Assembly: GCF_035989245.1 (NCBI RefSeq)
Contig: NZ_JAYMFF010000006.1
Location: 33,121 to 97,120 of the forward strand
Reading direction: 5' to 3'
Source: Adlercreutzia wanghongyangiae
GTDB taxonomy: Bacteria; Actinomycetota; Coriobacteriia; Coriobacteriales; Eggerthellaceae
DNA: 64,000 nucleotides
A model generated the notes under the pieces. The model had not been told where the DNA came from. It did no database searches and was given only the letters and a program-made list of their open reading frames with translations. Shown here one piece after another: positions 32,732 through 41,049 of the stretch (the stretch's first letter is position 1; every line of letters starts with the position of its first letter). The translations under genes and the position numbers were made by a program.

Positions 32732-33203
32732 ACCTGAAACCCACTTCGCAGACCATCATGCACAATCGGCGCCGCGCAGCAGGCCATGGCCCATGAGCCG
32801 CCAGAGACGATTTACAAGCTACACGAAAACAGCTCCCGATCTCGTGCGGGTCGTCAGCCGACTCGTGAGACTTGCCGGCTACGGCCGCTCGTGCGCTGCT
32901 CGACAGTCCCGCATTCTCCGCGCGCATGCCCATACAGAAAGCGCTCCCCGCTTAACAGTTCGGCCAAAACCGGCAGAAGGACACGCCAGACCCGAGGGTC
33001 GCAGCATAGAATGGCCCCGAAGAAACTGCGTCGCCACAGCAACCGACGGCAAGCACCAGAGCCGTCGCAACCACCGGAGCCGTCGCAACCACCGACGACA
33101 ACGCGAGCACCGGCGACACCGCAACGGCAACGCAGCTGCAAACGGCAATGCAGGAGCGCGCAAGCGCAGACGGCGCAGGCCAACGGCGAGAAGGAGGCAT
33201 GCG
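32732..33203. other. Gap with Arg/His-rich open frames, no recognised gene
   Basis: The frame upstream of the GTG at 33204 stays open back to 32793 but encodes an unlikely Arg/His-rich sequence. A tandem repeat of GAGCCGTCGCAACCACC occurs near 33057-33093. I see no gene I would defend. Confidence 0.4.
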
Positions 33204-33488
33204 GTGAAACTCGTTCCCGTGAAGCAAGCGCAGGCGAAGCTCTTCAACGCCCGGGCCGACAAGGGATTGCAATCGCTGACCCTGCTCACGTTCAAAAAGG
33301 ACCGCTTCCTCACGCTCAAGAGGGACGATGACGGCGAAGGCTGGACACTCGCAGAAGACGGCTTCCTCACCGAGAGCGCGGCCGTGCCCGCAGGTGCGGC
33401 CGGCAAGCGCCTGCTGAAGGACGCGTTCAACCGCGAGTTTCCCCGCAGCGCCAACGCCTATCTGGCCGAAGTGCGCCGAAGCGCCTAA
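33204..33488 (+). CDS. Small conserved-looking protein of unknown function
   Basis: A 94-residue soluble protein starting at a GTG with AAGGAGG upstream. It begins KLVPVKQAQAKLFNARADKG, continues with a compact beta-rich core (LTLLTFKKDRFLTLKRDDDG) and ends with an amphipathic segment (LLKDAFNREFPRSANAYLAEV). The composition is balanced, unlike the frame upstream, so it is probably real. No family is recognised. It stands alone between the repeat array and the GNAT gene. Confidence 0.65.
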   Translation: MKLVPVKQAQAKLFNARADKGLQSLTLLTFKKDRFLTLKRDDDGEGWTLAEDGFLTESAAVPAGAAGKRLLKDAFNREFPRSANAYLAEVRRSA

Positions 33489-33551
33489 TCGATTACATCG
33501 ACGACCGCGACCGGCATCTTCAAGCAGGAAGGCGCCAGCCAATTCGCTCGG

Positions 33552-34067
33552 CTAAGAGAGAACCTTCTCGAAGGCGATGCGCGCAGCGCCGGCCTCCGGA
33601 CCCTCTGTCAACGTGATGTCGCCGCAGAAAGCGAAGCCGAACTTCTCCACCGCGCGGCGCATGGGGGCGTTGTCGTGGTGGGTGTCGATGCGCACCGAGA
33701 CCATGCCGTCAGCAGCCGCCTTCTCGCAGGCGAAGGCGAAGAGCTCGCCGATGATGCCCCGCCCCCGACAGGCCGGATCCACGGCGCACCGATGAACGGT
33801 GGCGTAGGGGCCGCAGGTCAGCCACTCCCCCTCCAGGGTCTCGTACGCCGCCTCGGGCTCGTCGGCGTAGCGGAACACGGCCACGACGCGGCCTTCGTCC
33901 AAGCCGACGTAGGCCATGCCGGCATCAACGTCGGCCTCCCACGTACCCCGATCGGGGTATCCGCACTGCCACTGGTCGATGCCCATAGCGGCCATGTTCG
34001 AGCAAGCCTGGTCGGTAATGGCGGTCATGGCATCCACATGCTCGGGCCGGGCGATGACGATTTCCAT
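33552..34067 (-). CDS. GNAT-family N-acetyltransferase
   Basis: A 171-residue acyltransferase using acetyl-CoA. Motif A is VDPACRGRGIIGELF (RGRGI, pyrophosphate loop), preceded by VHRCAV on beta-4; the acceptor side holds IDTHHDNAPMRRAVEKFGF (motif B, NxxM). The N-terminal VIARPEHVDAMTAI is also typical. The substrate is unknown. GGGAG precedes the ATG. The promoter at 34127-34156 makes it monocistronic. Confidence 0.87.
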   Translation of the reverse strand: MEIVIARPEHVDAMTAITDQACSNMAAMGIDQWQCGYPDRGTWEADVDAGMAYVGLDEGRVVAVFRYADEPEAAYETLEGEWLTCGPYATVHRCAVDPACRGRGIIGELFAFACEKAAADGMVSVRIDTHHDNAPMRRAVEKFGFAFCGDITLTEGPEAGAARIAFEKVLS

Positions 34068-34126
34068 GAGGGACTCCCTTCGATTGCTCTTAACCGCTCT
34101 TAACTGAGCAGTTTTCCAGACATTTC

Positions 34127-34156
34127 ATAATACTGGGAGAAATCCGTTTGTTTCAA
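34127..34156 (-). promoter_or_regulatory. Promoter of the GNAT gene
   Basis: TTGAAA (34151-34156), 18 bp spacer, TATTAT (34127-34132) on the minus strand. Direct repeats of GCTCTTAAC follow near 34085-34103. The remaining gap to padR (34157-34491) shows no gene. Confidence 0.65.
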
Positions 34157-34491
34157 CGCAGGCATCTTCCAAACCCGCGCCAACGGCGCCGGGGCTGGAA
34201 AGGCGCAGGCGGCCCTCCTCCCGTCCGAGAAGACAGCATGTATCGCCCGGCGCACCGCCTCGACACCATGCTCCCCCCGTTTACCTGGCATCGCCGGACC
34301 AGACGTGGGAAAATCGATATACCCGAGATGTGTTTTTAGCGCTCCGCAGTCGGCCGGAAGAGGAGCAAGCCCGGAGGTTCTGAGTAGAATTATGTGACGA
34401 TTCGGTAGACAGACTATTCAGCATCGCAGAGTAGTATAGAGTATTCAGTGTCACTATATACCACTCGCGTTGCCCGACGTTAGGAGGCCGC

Positions 34492-34818
34492 ATGACGGGC
34501 AGCATCACGGAAATGCTCAAGGGAACGCTCGAAGGCTGCGTGATGCAGCTGATCGACGAAGGCGACGCCTACGGCTACGAGATTACCCGAAAGCTCAACG
34601 AGCTCGGACTGTCCGACGTCGTCGAGGGCACCGTCTACGCGATACTCGTCCGCCTTGAAAAGCGCGGGCTTGTCGAGGTGGAGAAGAGGCCTTCCGAGCT
34701 TGGACCTCCGCGCAAGTTCTACACGCTGAACGCCGAGGGCAAAGCAGAGCTTGAGCAGTTCTGGGAAAAATGGGCATACCTGAAAAGCACCATCGACCGA
34801 CTGAAAGAAGGCATTTGA
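34492..34818 (+). CDS. PadR-family transcriptional repressor
   Basis: A 108-residue winged-helix protein: LKGTLEGCVMQLIDEGDAYGYEI, LNELGLSDVVEGTVYAILVRLEKRGLVEVEK and GPPRKFYTLNAEGKAELEQF (split here) are the PadR core, with a short C-terminal dimer helix. Its TAGGAGG ribosome site sits just upstream. It heads padR-DUF1048 and lies before a DrrAB-type exporter. This is a well-known arrangement in which PadR represses the exporter until a drug binds. Confidence 0.9.
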   Translation: MTGSITEMLKGTLEGCVMQLIDEGDAYGYEITRKLNELGLSDVVEGTVYAILVRLEKRGLVEVEKRPSELGPPRKFYTLNAEGKAELEQFWEKWAYLKSTIDRLKEGI

Positions 34819-34819
34819 C

Positions 34820-35182
34820 ATGACCACGGTAAAGCAGTTCTTCAACGACTACATCAATCCGAAGAGGATGCTGGAGGGAAAGCGCGCATACCGGGAGATG
34901 ATGGCCCGCGTGGACGCACTCCCCGAAGACTACCGGTTCGTCTTCAAGAAGATCCAGGACTACATGTGGAAATTCGCCTCCGGGAACGGCTACGACATGA
35001 TCGAGGTACAGGAAGGGCTCGTCAGCCTGTTCGAGGAAGGGGCAGCGGAGGGAAAGTCCGTGCTGGACATCACCGGGGAAGACGTGTCCGGCTTCGCCGA
35101 CGAGCTTATGAAGGAGGTCGTCACATACACAGAGCAATGGAGCGACAATCTCAACGCCGACATTGCCAAAAAGCTCGGATAG
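34820..35182 (+). CDS. DUF1048-family protein
   Basis: A 120-residue all-helical acidic protein. INPKRMLEGKRAYREMMARV, LPEDYRFVFKKIQDYMW and LDITGEDVSGFADELM match DUF1048, which is nearly always found beside PadR regulators and ABC exporters; its function is not established. It begins 1 bp after the padR stop, so the two are co-translated. Confidence 0.86.
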   Translation: MTTVKQFFNDYINPKRMLEGKRAYREMMARVDALPEDYRFVFKKIQDYMWKFASGNGYDMIEVQEGLVSLFEEGAAEGKSVLDITGEDVSGFADELMKEVVTYTEQWSDNLNADIAKKLG

Positions 35183-35255
35183 CGTTCGCAGACAACGCGC
35201 GTCCACGACCAGCGAGGGCCGGTACTCTGCGCAAGGCGGGCGCCTCGGAATTGCG

Positions 35256-35281
35256 GGAGCCTCGATTGAGGCTCCTTTTTT
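35256..35281 (+). terminator. Terminator of padR-DUF1048
   Basis: GGAGCCTC / GAGGCTCC stem with a 4 nt loop and six T. It separates the regulator genes from the exporter. Confidence 0.92.
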
Positions 35282-35340
35282 GCGACCTCGCAACATTCCA
35301 TTACAGATCCCTTACGTTCCCGCACACGTGAACCAGGACA

Positions 35341-35388
35341 TACTAGATAGTAATACTATATAGCAGTACCTGGTAATACTACTTAGTA
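35341..35388. promoter_or_regulatory. AT-rich dyads, probable PadR operators of the exporter
   Basis: TACTA-GA-TAGTA at 35341-35352 and TACTA-CT-TAGTA at 35377-35388 are perfect 12 bp dyads, 36 bp apart, with a third dyad ATAGT-AAT-ACTAT overlapping the first. They lie 19 to 66 bp before the exporter start, in a strikingly AT-rich patch with -10-like boxes. Confidence 0.65.
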
Positions 35389-35406
35389 GAAATGGAGGCA
35401 CATTCC

Positions 35407-36183
35407 ATGACGACAACGGAGGACATGGTGGTCGTCGAAGGGCTGCGGCAGTCTTTCGGCGGCACCGACGTTCTGAAGGGCCTGAGCTTCAGAGTTCGGA
35501 AGGGAAGCGTGTTCGCGCTTCTCGGCGACAACGGAGCCGGCAAGACAACGACCATACGCATCCTTTCCACGCTTTTGAGGCCCGACGGCGGTAAAGCGTC
35601 AATCGGCGGATTCGATGTGGTCGCAAACCCCCGCGAGGTTCGCGAGCTCATCAGCCTTACGGGCCAATTCGCGGCAGTGGACGAGGTGCTCACCGGACGA
35701 GAGAACCTGACGATGGTAGCCAAGCTGCGACACGTCCCCGACCCCGATCAAGCTGCGGACTCGCTTCTTCGGCAGTTCGACATGATGCATGCCGCCGATC
35801 GCCCCATGGCCTCCTATTCGGGCGGCATGCGACGCAGAATCGACATTGCCATGAGCCTCGTCGGCAATCCTCGCCTGATCTTCCTCGACGAGCCCACGAC
35901 CGGCCTCGACCCCAAGGCCCGATTAGAGGTCTGGAACACGGTGCGGTCGATGAAGGAGAGCGGAGTCACCGTCTTTCTCACGACCCAATATCTCGAAGAG
36001 GCAGAGGTCCTCGCCGATCGGATAGCGATCCTTGATCGCGGGGCGATCATTGCCGACGGGACGCTTGAGGAGCTGAAGCGGCTCATTCCGCCTGCGAAGA
36101 AAGAGTATGTGGAGAGGCAGCCTTCCTTGGAAGACATCTTCCTCGCGATTACAGGAGAGAGGACTGATTGCAATGACAACTAG
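35407..36183 (+). CDS. DrrA-type ABC exporter ATPase
   Basis: A 258-residue ATPase. Walker A is LLGDNGAGKTTTIRIL, signature YSGGMRRRIDIAMSL, Walker B LIFLDEPTTGLDPKARLEVW, and the H-loop position in LTTQYLEEAEVL is Gln instead of His, as is usual in the DrrA/NodI group. The ATG at 35407 has GGAGG 8 nt upstream. It overlaps the membrane subunit by 11 bp. It probably exports a drug or lipid with its partner. Confidence 0.9.
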   Translation: MTTTEDMVVVEGLRQSFGGTDVLKGLSFRVRKGSVFALLGDNGAGKTTTIRILSTLLRPDGGKASIGGFDVVANPREVRELISLTGQFAAVDEVLTGRENLTMVAKLRHVPDPDQAADSLLRQFDMMHAADRPMASYSGGMRRRIDIAMSLVGNPRLIFLDEPTTGLDPKARLEVWNTVRSMKESGVTVFLTTQYLEEAEVLADRIAILDRGAIIADGTLEELKRLIPPAKKEYVERQPSLEDIFLAITGERTDCNDN

Positions 36184-36940
36184 CACGGGGCATTTCTTCT
36201 CGGATTCCGCCGTTATGTTCGGACGCTCGATGCGTCATATCCTGCGCAGCCCCGACACGGTAGCGACCTCGGTGGTCATGCCCGTCGCGGTCATGCTCAT
36301 GATCGTCTACGTGTTCGGAGGCGCTATAACGGTTCCCGGGGGCGACTACATCGACTACATGCTGCCGGGCATCATCCTGATGACGGTGGCGACCGGCGTG
36401 ACATACACCGCATACCGCATGTTCAACGATAAGAAGCTCGGCATCTTCGATCGGTTCCGGTCGATGCCCATCGCGCAATCATCGCCGCTTTGGGGCAATG
36501 TCCTCTCCTCCGTGATTGCGAACGCCGTATCGGTGGCAATCGTCGTGGCCGTGGCCCTGCTCATTGGATTCAGGTCGTCTGCGGGCATAGCGGCATGGCT
36601 CGCCGTCGCAGGACTCGTCGTTCTGTTCACCCTGGCGCTCACATGGGTCGCGGTAATCGCGGGCACAGCGGCGAAAACATCCGACGGCGCAACGGCGTTC
36701 TCATACCCCCTGATCTTCCTGCCCTTCGTAAGCTCGGCGTTCGTGCCGACGGACACGATGCCCTGGGCGCTGCGGATCTTCGCCGAGAACCAGCCCGTCA
36801 CGCCACTGGTGAACTCGATCAGGGCCCTTCTCGAGGGCCAGCCCCTCGGCAACGAGATCTGGGTTGCGGTGGCCTGGTGCGTCGGCATTCTGATCGTCGC
36901 GAACGCAGTCGCAGTGCGGCTATACCGAAAGACCGCTTAG
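36173..36940 (+). CDS. DrrB/ABC-2-type exporter membrane subunit
   Basis: A 255-residue ABC-2 permease with six helices (VVMPVAVMLMIVYVFGG, MLPGIILMTVATGVTYTAY, VLSSVIANAVSVAIVVAVAL and others). It has the DrrB loop DRFRSMPIAQSSPLWGNVL and, near the end, FVPTDTMPWALRIFAENQPV, which is typical of the family. It overlaps the ATPase gene by 11 bp and ends 4 bp inside the convergent tetR gene. Confidence 0.9.
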   Translation: MTTSTGHFFSDSAVMFGRSMRHILRSPDTVATSVVMPVAVMLMIVYVFGGAITVPGGDYIDYMLPGIILMTVATGVTYTAYRMFNDKKLGIFDRFRSMPIAQSSPLWGNVLSSVIANAVSVAIVVAVALLIGFRSSAGIAAWLAVAGLVVLFTLALTWVAVIAGTAAKTSDGATAFSYPLIFLPFVSSAFVPTDTMPWALRIFAENQPVTPLVNSIRALLEGQPLGNEIWVAVAWCVGILIVANAVAVRLYRKTA

Positions 36941-37680
36941 GCCTCCGAAGGAAGGGGCCCGCATGGCTCGCCGGCAATTGAGCTGGCTCTCTGCTTCCCG
37001 TTTTTGCCAAGCGCCTTCAGCGCCCTGTAGCCGACGAGCTGGACGGTCAGGAAGGCGCGCAGCGACTCCTCGTAGGACGCAACGGGGTAGCCCGTCTCCG
37101 CGCAGGCGGCACGCTGTATGGGAAGCGGATGGGTCGCGGGGTAGAGGCTGGAAACGTAGTTCGACAGGTCGAAGAGGAACCCCGCCGCGTCATCCGCGCC
37201 ATCGAACAGGCCGCACTCAACGAGCAGGCCCGACCCCTCGGCCATCACGGCGATGATCTCACGCTTGCATTCGACAAGGCATTCCAGGCTCACATTGGTC
37301 TCTATGATGCTCGCGAGAAGCGCCCCGAGCCGCCCGAAGTTCCTATGCGAGGAGAGCATCGATGCCAGCACAGCAGCAGCATCCTTGAGGCCGTCTGCGG
37401 AAGACGCGCCCAAAGGCGTCGGGTCAATCCCCCGCATGTCTTCCAGAATTTCCCTCAGAGACCGAATGTACAAAAGCAGAAGGATCTCCTCCTTCGATTT
37501 GACGTAGTGCGACAAATTCGCGCGCGAGCAGCCCACCCTCTCGGCTATGGCGCTGAGCGTGACATCGTGGTACGACCCTTCATCTAAGATGGATTCCGTC
37601 GCATCCAGGATGCCGTCGAGCCTTTGGTCCTTCTGCTCCTGCGTCCGTGCGCGTCGATACGCCTGGTCCCCCTCGGCCAC
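36937..37680 (-). CDS. TetR-family transcriptional regulator
   Basis: A 247-residue repressor. ATESILDEGSYHDVTLSAIAERVGCSRANLSHYVKSKEEIL spans the TetR helix-turn-helix (residues ~25-65). The C-terminal ligand domain is all-helical. The GTG at 37680 (VAEGDQAYRR) has GAGGCGAGG upstream and is preferred; a TTG start 13 codons earlier would overlap the operator. It is divergent from the aldo/keto reductase and two dyads lie between them, so it most likely represses both. Confidence 0.88.
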   Translation of the reverse strand: MAEGDQAYRRARTQEQKDQRLDGILDATESILDEGSYHDVTLSAIAERVGCSRANLSHYVKSKEEILLLLYIRSLREILEDMRGIDPTPLGASSADGLKDAAAVLASMLSSHRNFGRLGALLASIIETNVSLECLVECKREIIAVMAEGSGLLVECGLFDGADDAAGFLFDLSNYVSSLYPATHPLPIQRAACAETGYPVASYEESLRAFLTVQLVGYRALKALGKNGKQRASSIAGEPCGPLPSEA

Positions 37681-37698
37681 CCTCGCCTCTTTTCCGTA

Positions 37699-37745
37699 TT
37701 GACAAGTTGCACCCTGCAACTTATATTTTAGTTACATCGTGCAAC
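37699..37745. promoter_or_regulatory. Promoter of the Fe-S aldo/keto reductase with two TetR-type operators
   Basis: Plus-strand TTGACA (37699-37704), 17 bp spacer, TATATT (37722-37727). GTTGCA-CCC-TGCAAC (37706-37720, perfect dyad) fills the spacer; GTTACA-TCG-TGCAAC (37731-37745, one mismatch) covers the start point. The 25 bp spacing suits two dimers. A bound repressor would block polymerase directly. Confidence 0.82.
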
Positions 37746-37770
37746 TAATTCTACGCAAGGAGCAACTGCC

Positions 37771-38958
37771 GTGCAATTCAGAACCGATGCCAAAAACGGA
37801 AACGAGCTGTCGGCGCTGGGCTTCGGCTGCATGAGGCTCCCCTCTACTGCGGGACGCATCGACATAGACGCATCCGAGCGCCTTATCGTCGAAGCCGTTG
37901 AGCGAGGCATCAACTACCTCGACACGGCCTACCTGTACAGCGGAAACGAGGCTGCCCTGGGAGAAATATTCGCCCGAAACCCCGGCCTGCGAGACAAGGT
38001 GCACATCGCCACCAAGCTGCCCCTGGCAAGATGCGAAACGGCAGCGGATTTCGACAAGTACTTGGAGCGCTCTCTCAATAGGCTGCGCACCGACCATATC
38101 GACTACTACCTCGTCCACAACGTAACGAGCGCAGCAGCATGGAGCCGGCTGAGCTCCCTGGGTTTCGAAGAGTGGGTGAAGGAGCAGAAGGAAGTGCGCC
38201 GCATCTTGAATGTGGGCTTCTCCTACCATGGGCCGAAAGCCGACTTCCCCCTGCTGCTCGACTCCTTCGACTGGGACTTCTGTCAGATCCAGTACAACTA
38301 CCTGAACGAGGACTACCAGGCAGGCACGGCCGGTCTGATGGCAGCGGCGCAGCGCGGCCTTCCCGTTATCGTCATGGAGCCTCTCCTGGGAGGCAAGTTG
38401 GCAGGAGAGCTGCCAGCCGCGGCGCGAAGCATCCTCTCCGACGCCGACATCGGCGACGATCCGGCACGGCTCGCCCTTCGCTGGGTGTGGAACCATCCGG
38501 AAGTGACCGTTGTGCTGTCGGGCATGAGCACGCCGGAGCAGCTGCTGCAAAACATCGAGACGGCCGACGAGGCGTTTCCGGAATCGTTCGACAGCGCCGA
38601 GGCCATGGCCGTGGAGAAGGCGCGGGAGGATATCGAGAAGAGCTACCGGGTCCCCTGCACAGGATGCGGGTACTGCCTGCCTTGCCCCAAGGGCGTGAAC
38701 ATCCCCATGTGCTTCGCCGCGTACAACACATCCTTCGCCCATGGCTGGTACCAGGGCATGCACCAGTACATCACGGCATCGGGGGCAATGGTGGGCAATG
38801 CGCGTTTCGCAAGCGACTGCGTCAGATGCGGCGCCTGCGTTGGGAAATGTCCTCAGCACATCGATATCCCGAACGAGCTGGCGTCGGTGAGGAAGCGTCT
38901 TCAGATTCCCGGCCTTCCGACCCTGGTGCGGCTCGGCGTAAGGATGATGAGCCGTTAG
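37771..38958 (+). CDS. Aldo/keto reductase with C-terminal 2[4Fe-4S] ferredoxin domain
   Basis: Residues ~1-280 form the AKR barrel: GFGCMRLPS, NYLDTAYLYSGNE (Asp and catalytic Tyr), ATKLPL (Lys) and YYLVHNV (His) make the tetrad. The C-terminal ~100 residues carry two cluster motifs, CTGCGYCLPCP and CVRCGACVGKCP. This fusion suggests electron transfer between NAD(P)H or ferredoxin and a carbonyl substrate in an anaerobe; the substrate is unknown. The GTG start has AAGGAG 8 nt upstream. A TetR gene and operators next to it point to induction by a small compound. Confidence 0.9.
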   Translation: MQFRTDAKNGNELSALGFGCMRLPSTAGRIDIDASERLIVEAVERGINYLDTAYLYSGNEAALGEIFARNPGLRDKVHIATKLPLARCETAADFDKYLERSLNRLRTDHIDYYLVHNVTSAAAWSRLSSLGFEEWVKEQKEVRRILNVGFSYHGPKADFPLLLDSFDWDFCQIQYNYLNEDYQAGTAGLMAAAQRGLPVIVMEPLLGGKLAGELPAAARSILSDADIGDDPARLALRWVWNHPEVTVVLSGMSTPEQLLQNIETADEAFPESFDSAEAMAVEKAREDIEKSYRVPCTGCGYCLPCPKGVNIPMCFAAYNTSFAHGWYQGMHQYITASGAMVGNARFASDCVRCGACVGKCPQHIDIPNELASVRKRLQIPGLPTLVRLGVRMMSR

Positions 38959-39071
38959 CGCGATGACAGGAGCAAACAAGCTCATCGAGCCGTGAGCCTT
39001 CTTCGACCCGAGGTCTCGGCCGCTTAATGGATTATTCATCGGAATTGCGTCGAAGGATGAGGCAATTAGGG

Positions 39072-39077
39072 TATAAT
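39072..39077 (+). promoter_or_regulatory. -10 box of tRNA-Gly
   Basis: TATAAT in the context GGGTATAAT, 14 bp before the tRNA; TTGCGT at 39045 is rather far for a -35. Confidence 0.55.
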
Positions 39078-39090
39078 CCCTTCTGCTTTT

Positions 39091-39164
39091 GCGGGCGTAG
39101 TTCATTGGTAGAACCTCAGCCTTCCAAGCTGATGAGGCGGGTTCGATTCCCGTCGCCCGCTCCA
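39091..39164 (+). tRNA. tRNA-Gly (TCC)
   Basis: Acceptor GCGGGCG/CGCCCGC, anticodon loop CTTCCAA (TCC), GGTTCGATT T-loop, discriminator T and encoded CCA. Confidence 0.95.
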
Positions 39165-39173
39165 CGAAACACC

Positions 39174-39198
39174 ACGGCCCCGCCATTGACGGGGCCGT
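39174..39198 (+). terminator. Terminator of tRNA-Gly
   Basis: ACGGCCCCG / CGGGGCCGT stem over a 7 nt loop, then TCTTCTT. Confidence 0.85.
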
Positions 39199-39226
39199 TC
39201 TTCTTCCATCGATGCGCTGCAGCAGA

Positions 39227-39649
39227 CTACTCTGCGTCCATCTCCGCAATCTGGCCTGCGATTGTCGCCTCCAGCGCGTCCATCAGAGGAAGGTACTCCC
39301 GTTTGACGAGCTCGCAGTAATGCTCTTGGTTCACGCTCATATAGTCATGGGTGCTCAGGTTCCGGTTCTTGAGCATGGCCAGCCACAGCTCCTGATCGGA
39401 GATAAGCCCCACCGCTCCCGATTGCTTGATAACATCGCGAGGAGAAGGCTTCACGTCAGCAAGCCCGTAGAACTCGGAAAGCGAGTCCTTCATGAGTTTC
39501 CAGGCGATATCGAACAGGCTGTTAAACGCGTAGATGACCGCCGCGCCATCACGCTTGCGGTACTCGGGCATCTCGTCGATGAACTCGTTCGTGTCGGCGA
39601 GAAGGCGCAAGAACGACTCGAATCGGTCACGCAATGCTAACCCAGGCAT
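39227..39649 (-). CDS. HEPN-domain protein (HI0074 family), probable toxin or RNase partner
   Basis: A 140-residue helical protein of the nucleotidyltransferase-partner HEPN type. The motif RNLSTH near residue 96 is the Rx4-6H signature of HEPN RNases. RDRFESFLRLLADTNEF and FNSLFDIAWKLMKD are typical family helices. It overlaps the MNT gene by 23 bp, so the two are made together. Known MntA-HepT pairs are toxin-antitoxin modules in which the transferase AMPylates the HEPN toxin. Confidence 0.85.
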   Translation of the reverse strand: MPGLALRDRFESFLRLLADTNEFIDEMPEYRKRDGAAVIYAFNSLFDIAWKLMKDSLSEFYGLADVKPSPRDVIKQSGAVGLISDQELWLAMLKNRNLSTHDYMSVNQEHYCELVKREYLPLMDALEATIAGQIAEMDAE

Positions 39650-39926
39650 CTTCCAATCCCTTCTTATGGGCGACGTTCAAATCGACGAGATCGATGAGGA
39701 ACACGGTGTCAATTTCATCGACGAGCTCTTCCACCGTGTCGAAATCGTCGCTGCGGACAGCAATATCGATATCGCTTCCAACGCGAGCCTCTTGCCGGGC
39801 CTGAGAGCCAAACAGCCACGCCTTCGACTGACGGCTTCGGCAGATCGCCGCCACGGCAGCCACGGTTTCGTCAACCGTCGTAAGGACAGACGCAGGGCGC
39901 ATGGCGATATCGCAGTACTCGTACAA
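39627..39926 (-). CDS. MNT-type minimal nucleotidyltransferase (probable antitoxin)
   Basis: A 99-residue protein with LFGSQARQEARVGSDIDIAV, the GSxAR...GSDxD signature of minimal nucleotidyltransferases. A third acidic residue is in IDLVDLN. The best start is the TTG at 39926 with GGGAG 5 nt upstream; an ATG eight codons later lacks a ribosome site. It partners the HEPN gene. Base composition of the pair is lower in GC than the neighbours, and it sits between two tRNA genes, both consistent with acquisition. Confidence 0.87.
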   Translation of the reverse strand: MYEYCDIAMRPASVLTTVDETVAAVAAICRSRQSKAWLFGSQARQEARVGSDIDIAVRSDDFDTVEELVDEIDTVFLIDLVDLNVAHKKGLEDAWVSIA

Positions 39927-39944
39927 AGTAGCTCCCAGAGAAAA

Positions 39945-39965
39945 GAGCCGGGCAGAACCCGGCTC
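39945..39965 (-). terminator. Terminator of tRNA-Arg
   Basis: GAGCCGGG / CCCGGCTC stem, 5 nt loop, TTTTCTCT on the minus strand. It lies just before the MNT gene, which therefore needs readthrough or its own promoter. Confidence 0.88.
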
Positions 39966-39975
39966 GCAGGTTATC

Positions 39976-40051
<76 letters not shown>

Positions 40052-40131
40052 AAGCGTCGAGCCATCTCGACAGTCAGCCCATTATAGCGTAACTTCGCGA
40101 AAGGCGAAGAGGGTCATTCCGAGTCGCGTCC

Positions 40132-41049
40132 CTACTCCCAGCACTCGCGCATGTAGGCCCAGCGGGTGTCGCGGGCGGCTTCGATGGCCGCAAGGTCGGC
40201 CGCGTCGTCGGCGGAGAATCGGCCCTGACGGCGCAGATAGGGCTCGATGGGCGCGAACCGCTTAGGATTGCGGGTCAGGCGGAAGGTGCCGCCCGGCGTA
40301 CCCGTCAGCGCGGGCCCCTCGTACTCGGCCAGATACCACAGGCCCGTATCCACAATCTCCTTCGCCACGTCCACCATATCGGCCGAGGGGAAGCCCCAGC
40401 CCACCGGGCACGGCGCCATCACGTGGATGAAGCGAGTGCCCTTGATATCGCGGGCGCGCTCCACCTTCTTGATGAAGTCGTTCAGATACCCCACCGACGC
40501 CGTGGCCGCATAGGGAATGCGATGGGCCGCCACAATGTCGAACAGGCTCTTCTTCTGCGTGAGGCAGCCATGCTCGCGCTTGCCGGCCGGCGTCGTGGTG
40601 GTAGAGGCGCCGAAGGGCGTGAGGCTCGACTTCTGGATGCCCGTGTTCATGTAGGCCTCGTTGTCGTAGCAGATATAGAGCACATTGTCGTTGCGGTCGA
40701 TGGCACCCGAGAGCGCCTGCAGGCCGATGTCGGCCGTGCCGCCGTCGCCGGCGAAGCCCACCACGGTGCAATCGTCGGGCGCGATACCCTGGGCGCGCAG
40801 ACCCGCCTCGATGCCCGAGAGCACCGCTGCCGTGCCGCCGAAGGGCGTGATCATGGCGTTGTTGCCGAAAGCCAGCTGCGGGAAGTTGAAGCCCGTGGCA
40901 CTCATGCAGCCGGCGGGCAGCGCCGCCACGGCATGGGGGCCGAGCACCTTGAGCGCCGCTCGCACGGCCAGCGCGCCGCCGCAGCCGGGGCACGCCTTAT
41001 GGCCGTAGAAGAACTCCTCGTCGGTGATGGTGCGCGCGTTAACAGTCAT
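40132..41049 (-). CDS. 2-oxoacid:ferredoxin oxidoreductase, beta subunit (TPP-binding)
   Basis: Catalytic subunit of a pyruvate/2-ketoisovalerate-type oxidoreductase that turns a 2-oxo acid into acyl-CoA, CO2 and reduced ferredoxin. The 305 residues include the Fe-S ligand pair HKACPGCGGA, the TPP motif GFAGDGGTADIGLQALSGA with later DNEAYMNTG, and MAPCPVGWGF near residue 210. The ATG overlaps the alpha stop by 4 bp. It is the last gene of the gamma-delta-alpha-beta operon. Confidence 0.93.
   Translation of the reverse strand: MTVNARTITDEEFFYGHKACPGCGGALAVRAALKVLGPHAVAALPAGCMSATGFNFPQLAFGNNAMITPFGGTAAVLSGIEAGLRAQGIAPDDCTVVGFAGDGGTADIGLQALSGAIDRNDNVLYICYDNEAYMNTGIQKSSLTPFGASTTTTPAGKREHGCLTQKKSLFDIVAAHRIPYAATASVGYLNDFIKKVERARDIKGTRFIHVMAPCPVGWGFPSADMVDVAKEIVDTGLWYLAEYEGPALTGTPGGTFRLTRNPKRFAPIEPYLRRQGRFSADDAADLAAIEAARDTRWAYMRECWE

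Noticed and set aside
32793..33203. Long N-terminal extension of the small protein at 33204
   Set aside because: Arg/His-rich, low-complexity and without a ribosome site; the GTG at 33204 has a strong one.
39227..39926. Genomic island with attachment sites around tRNA-Gly or tRNA-Arg
   Set aside because: No integrase and no repeat of a tRNA end could be found.
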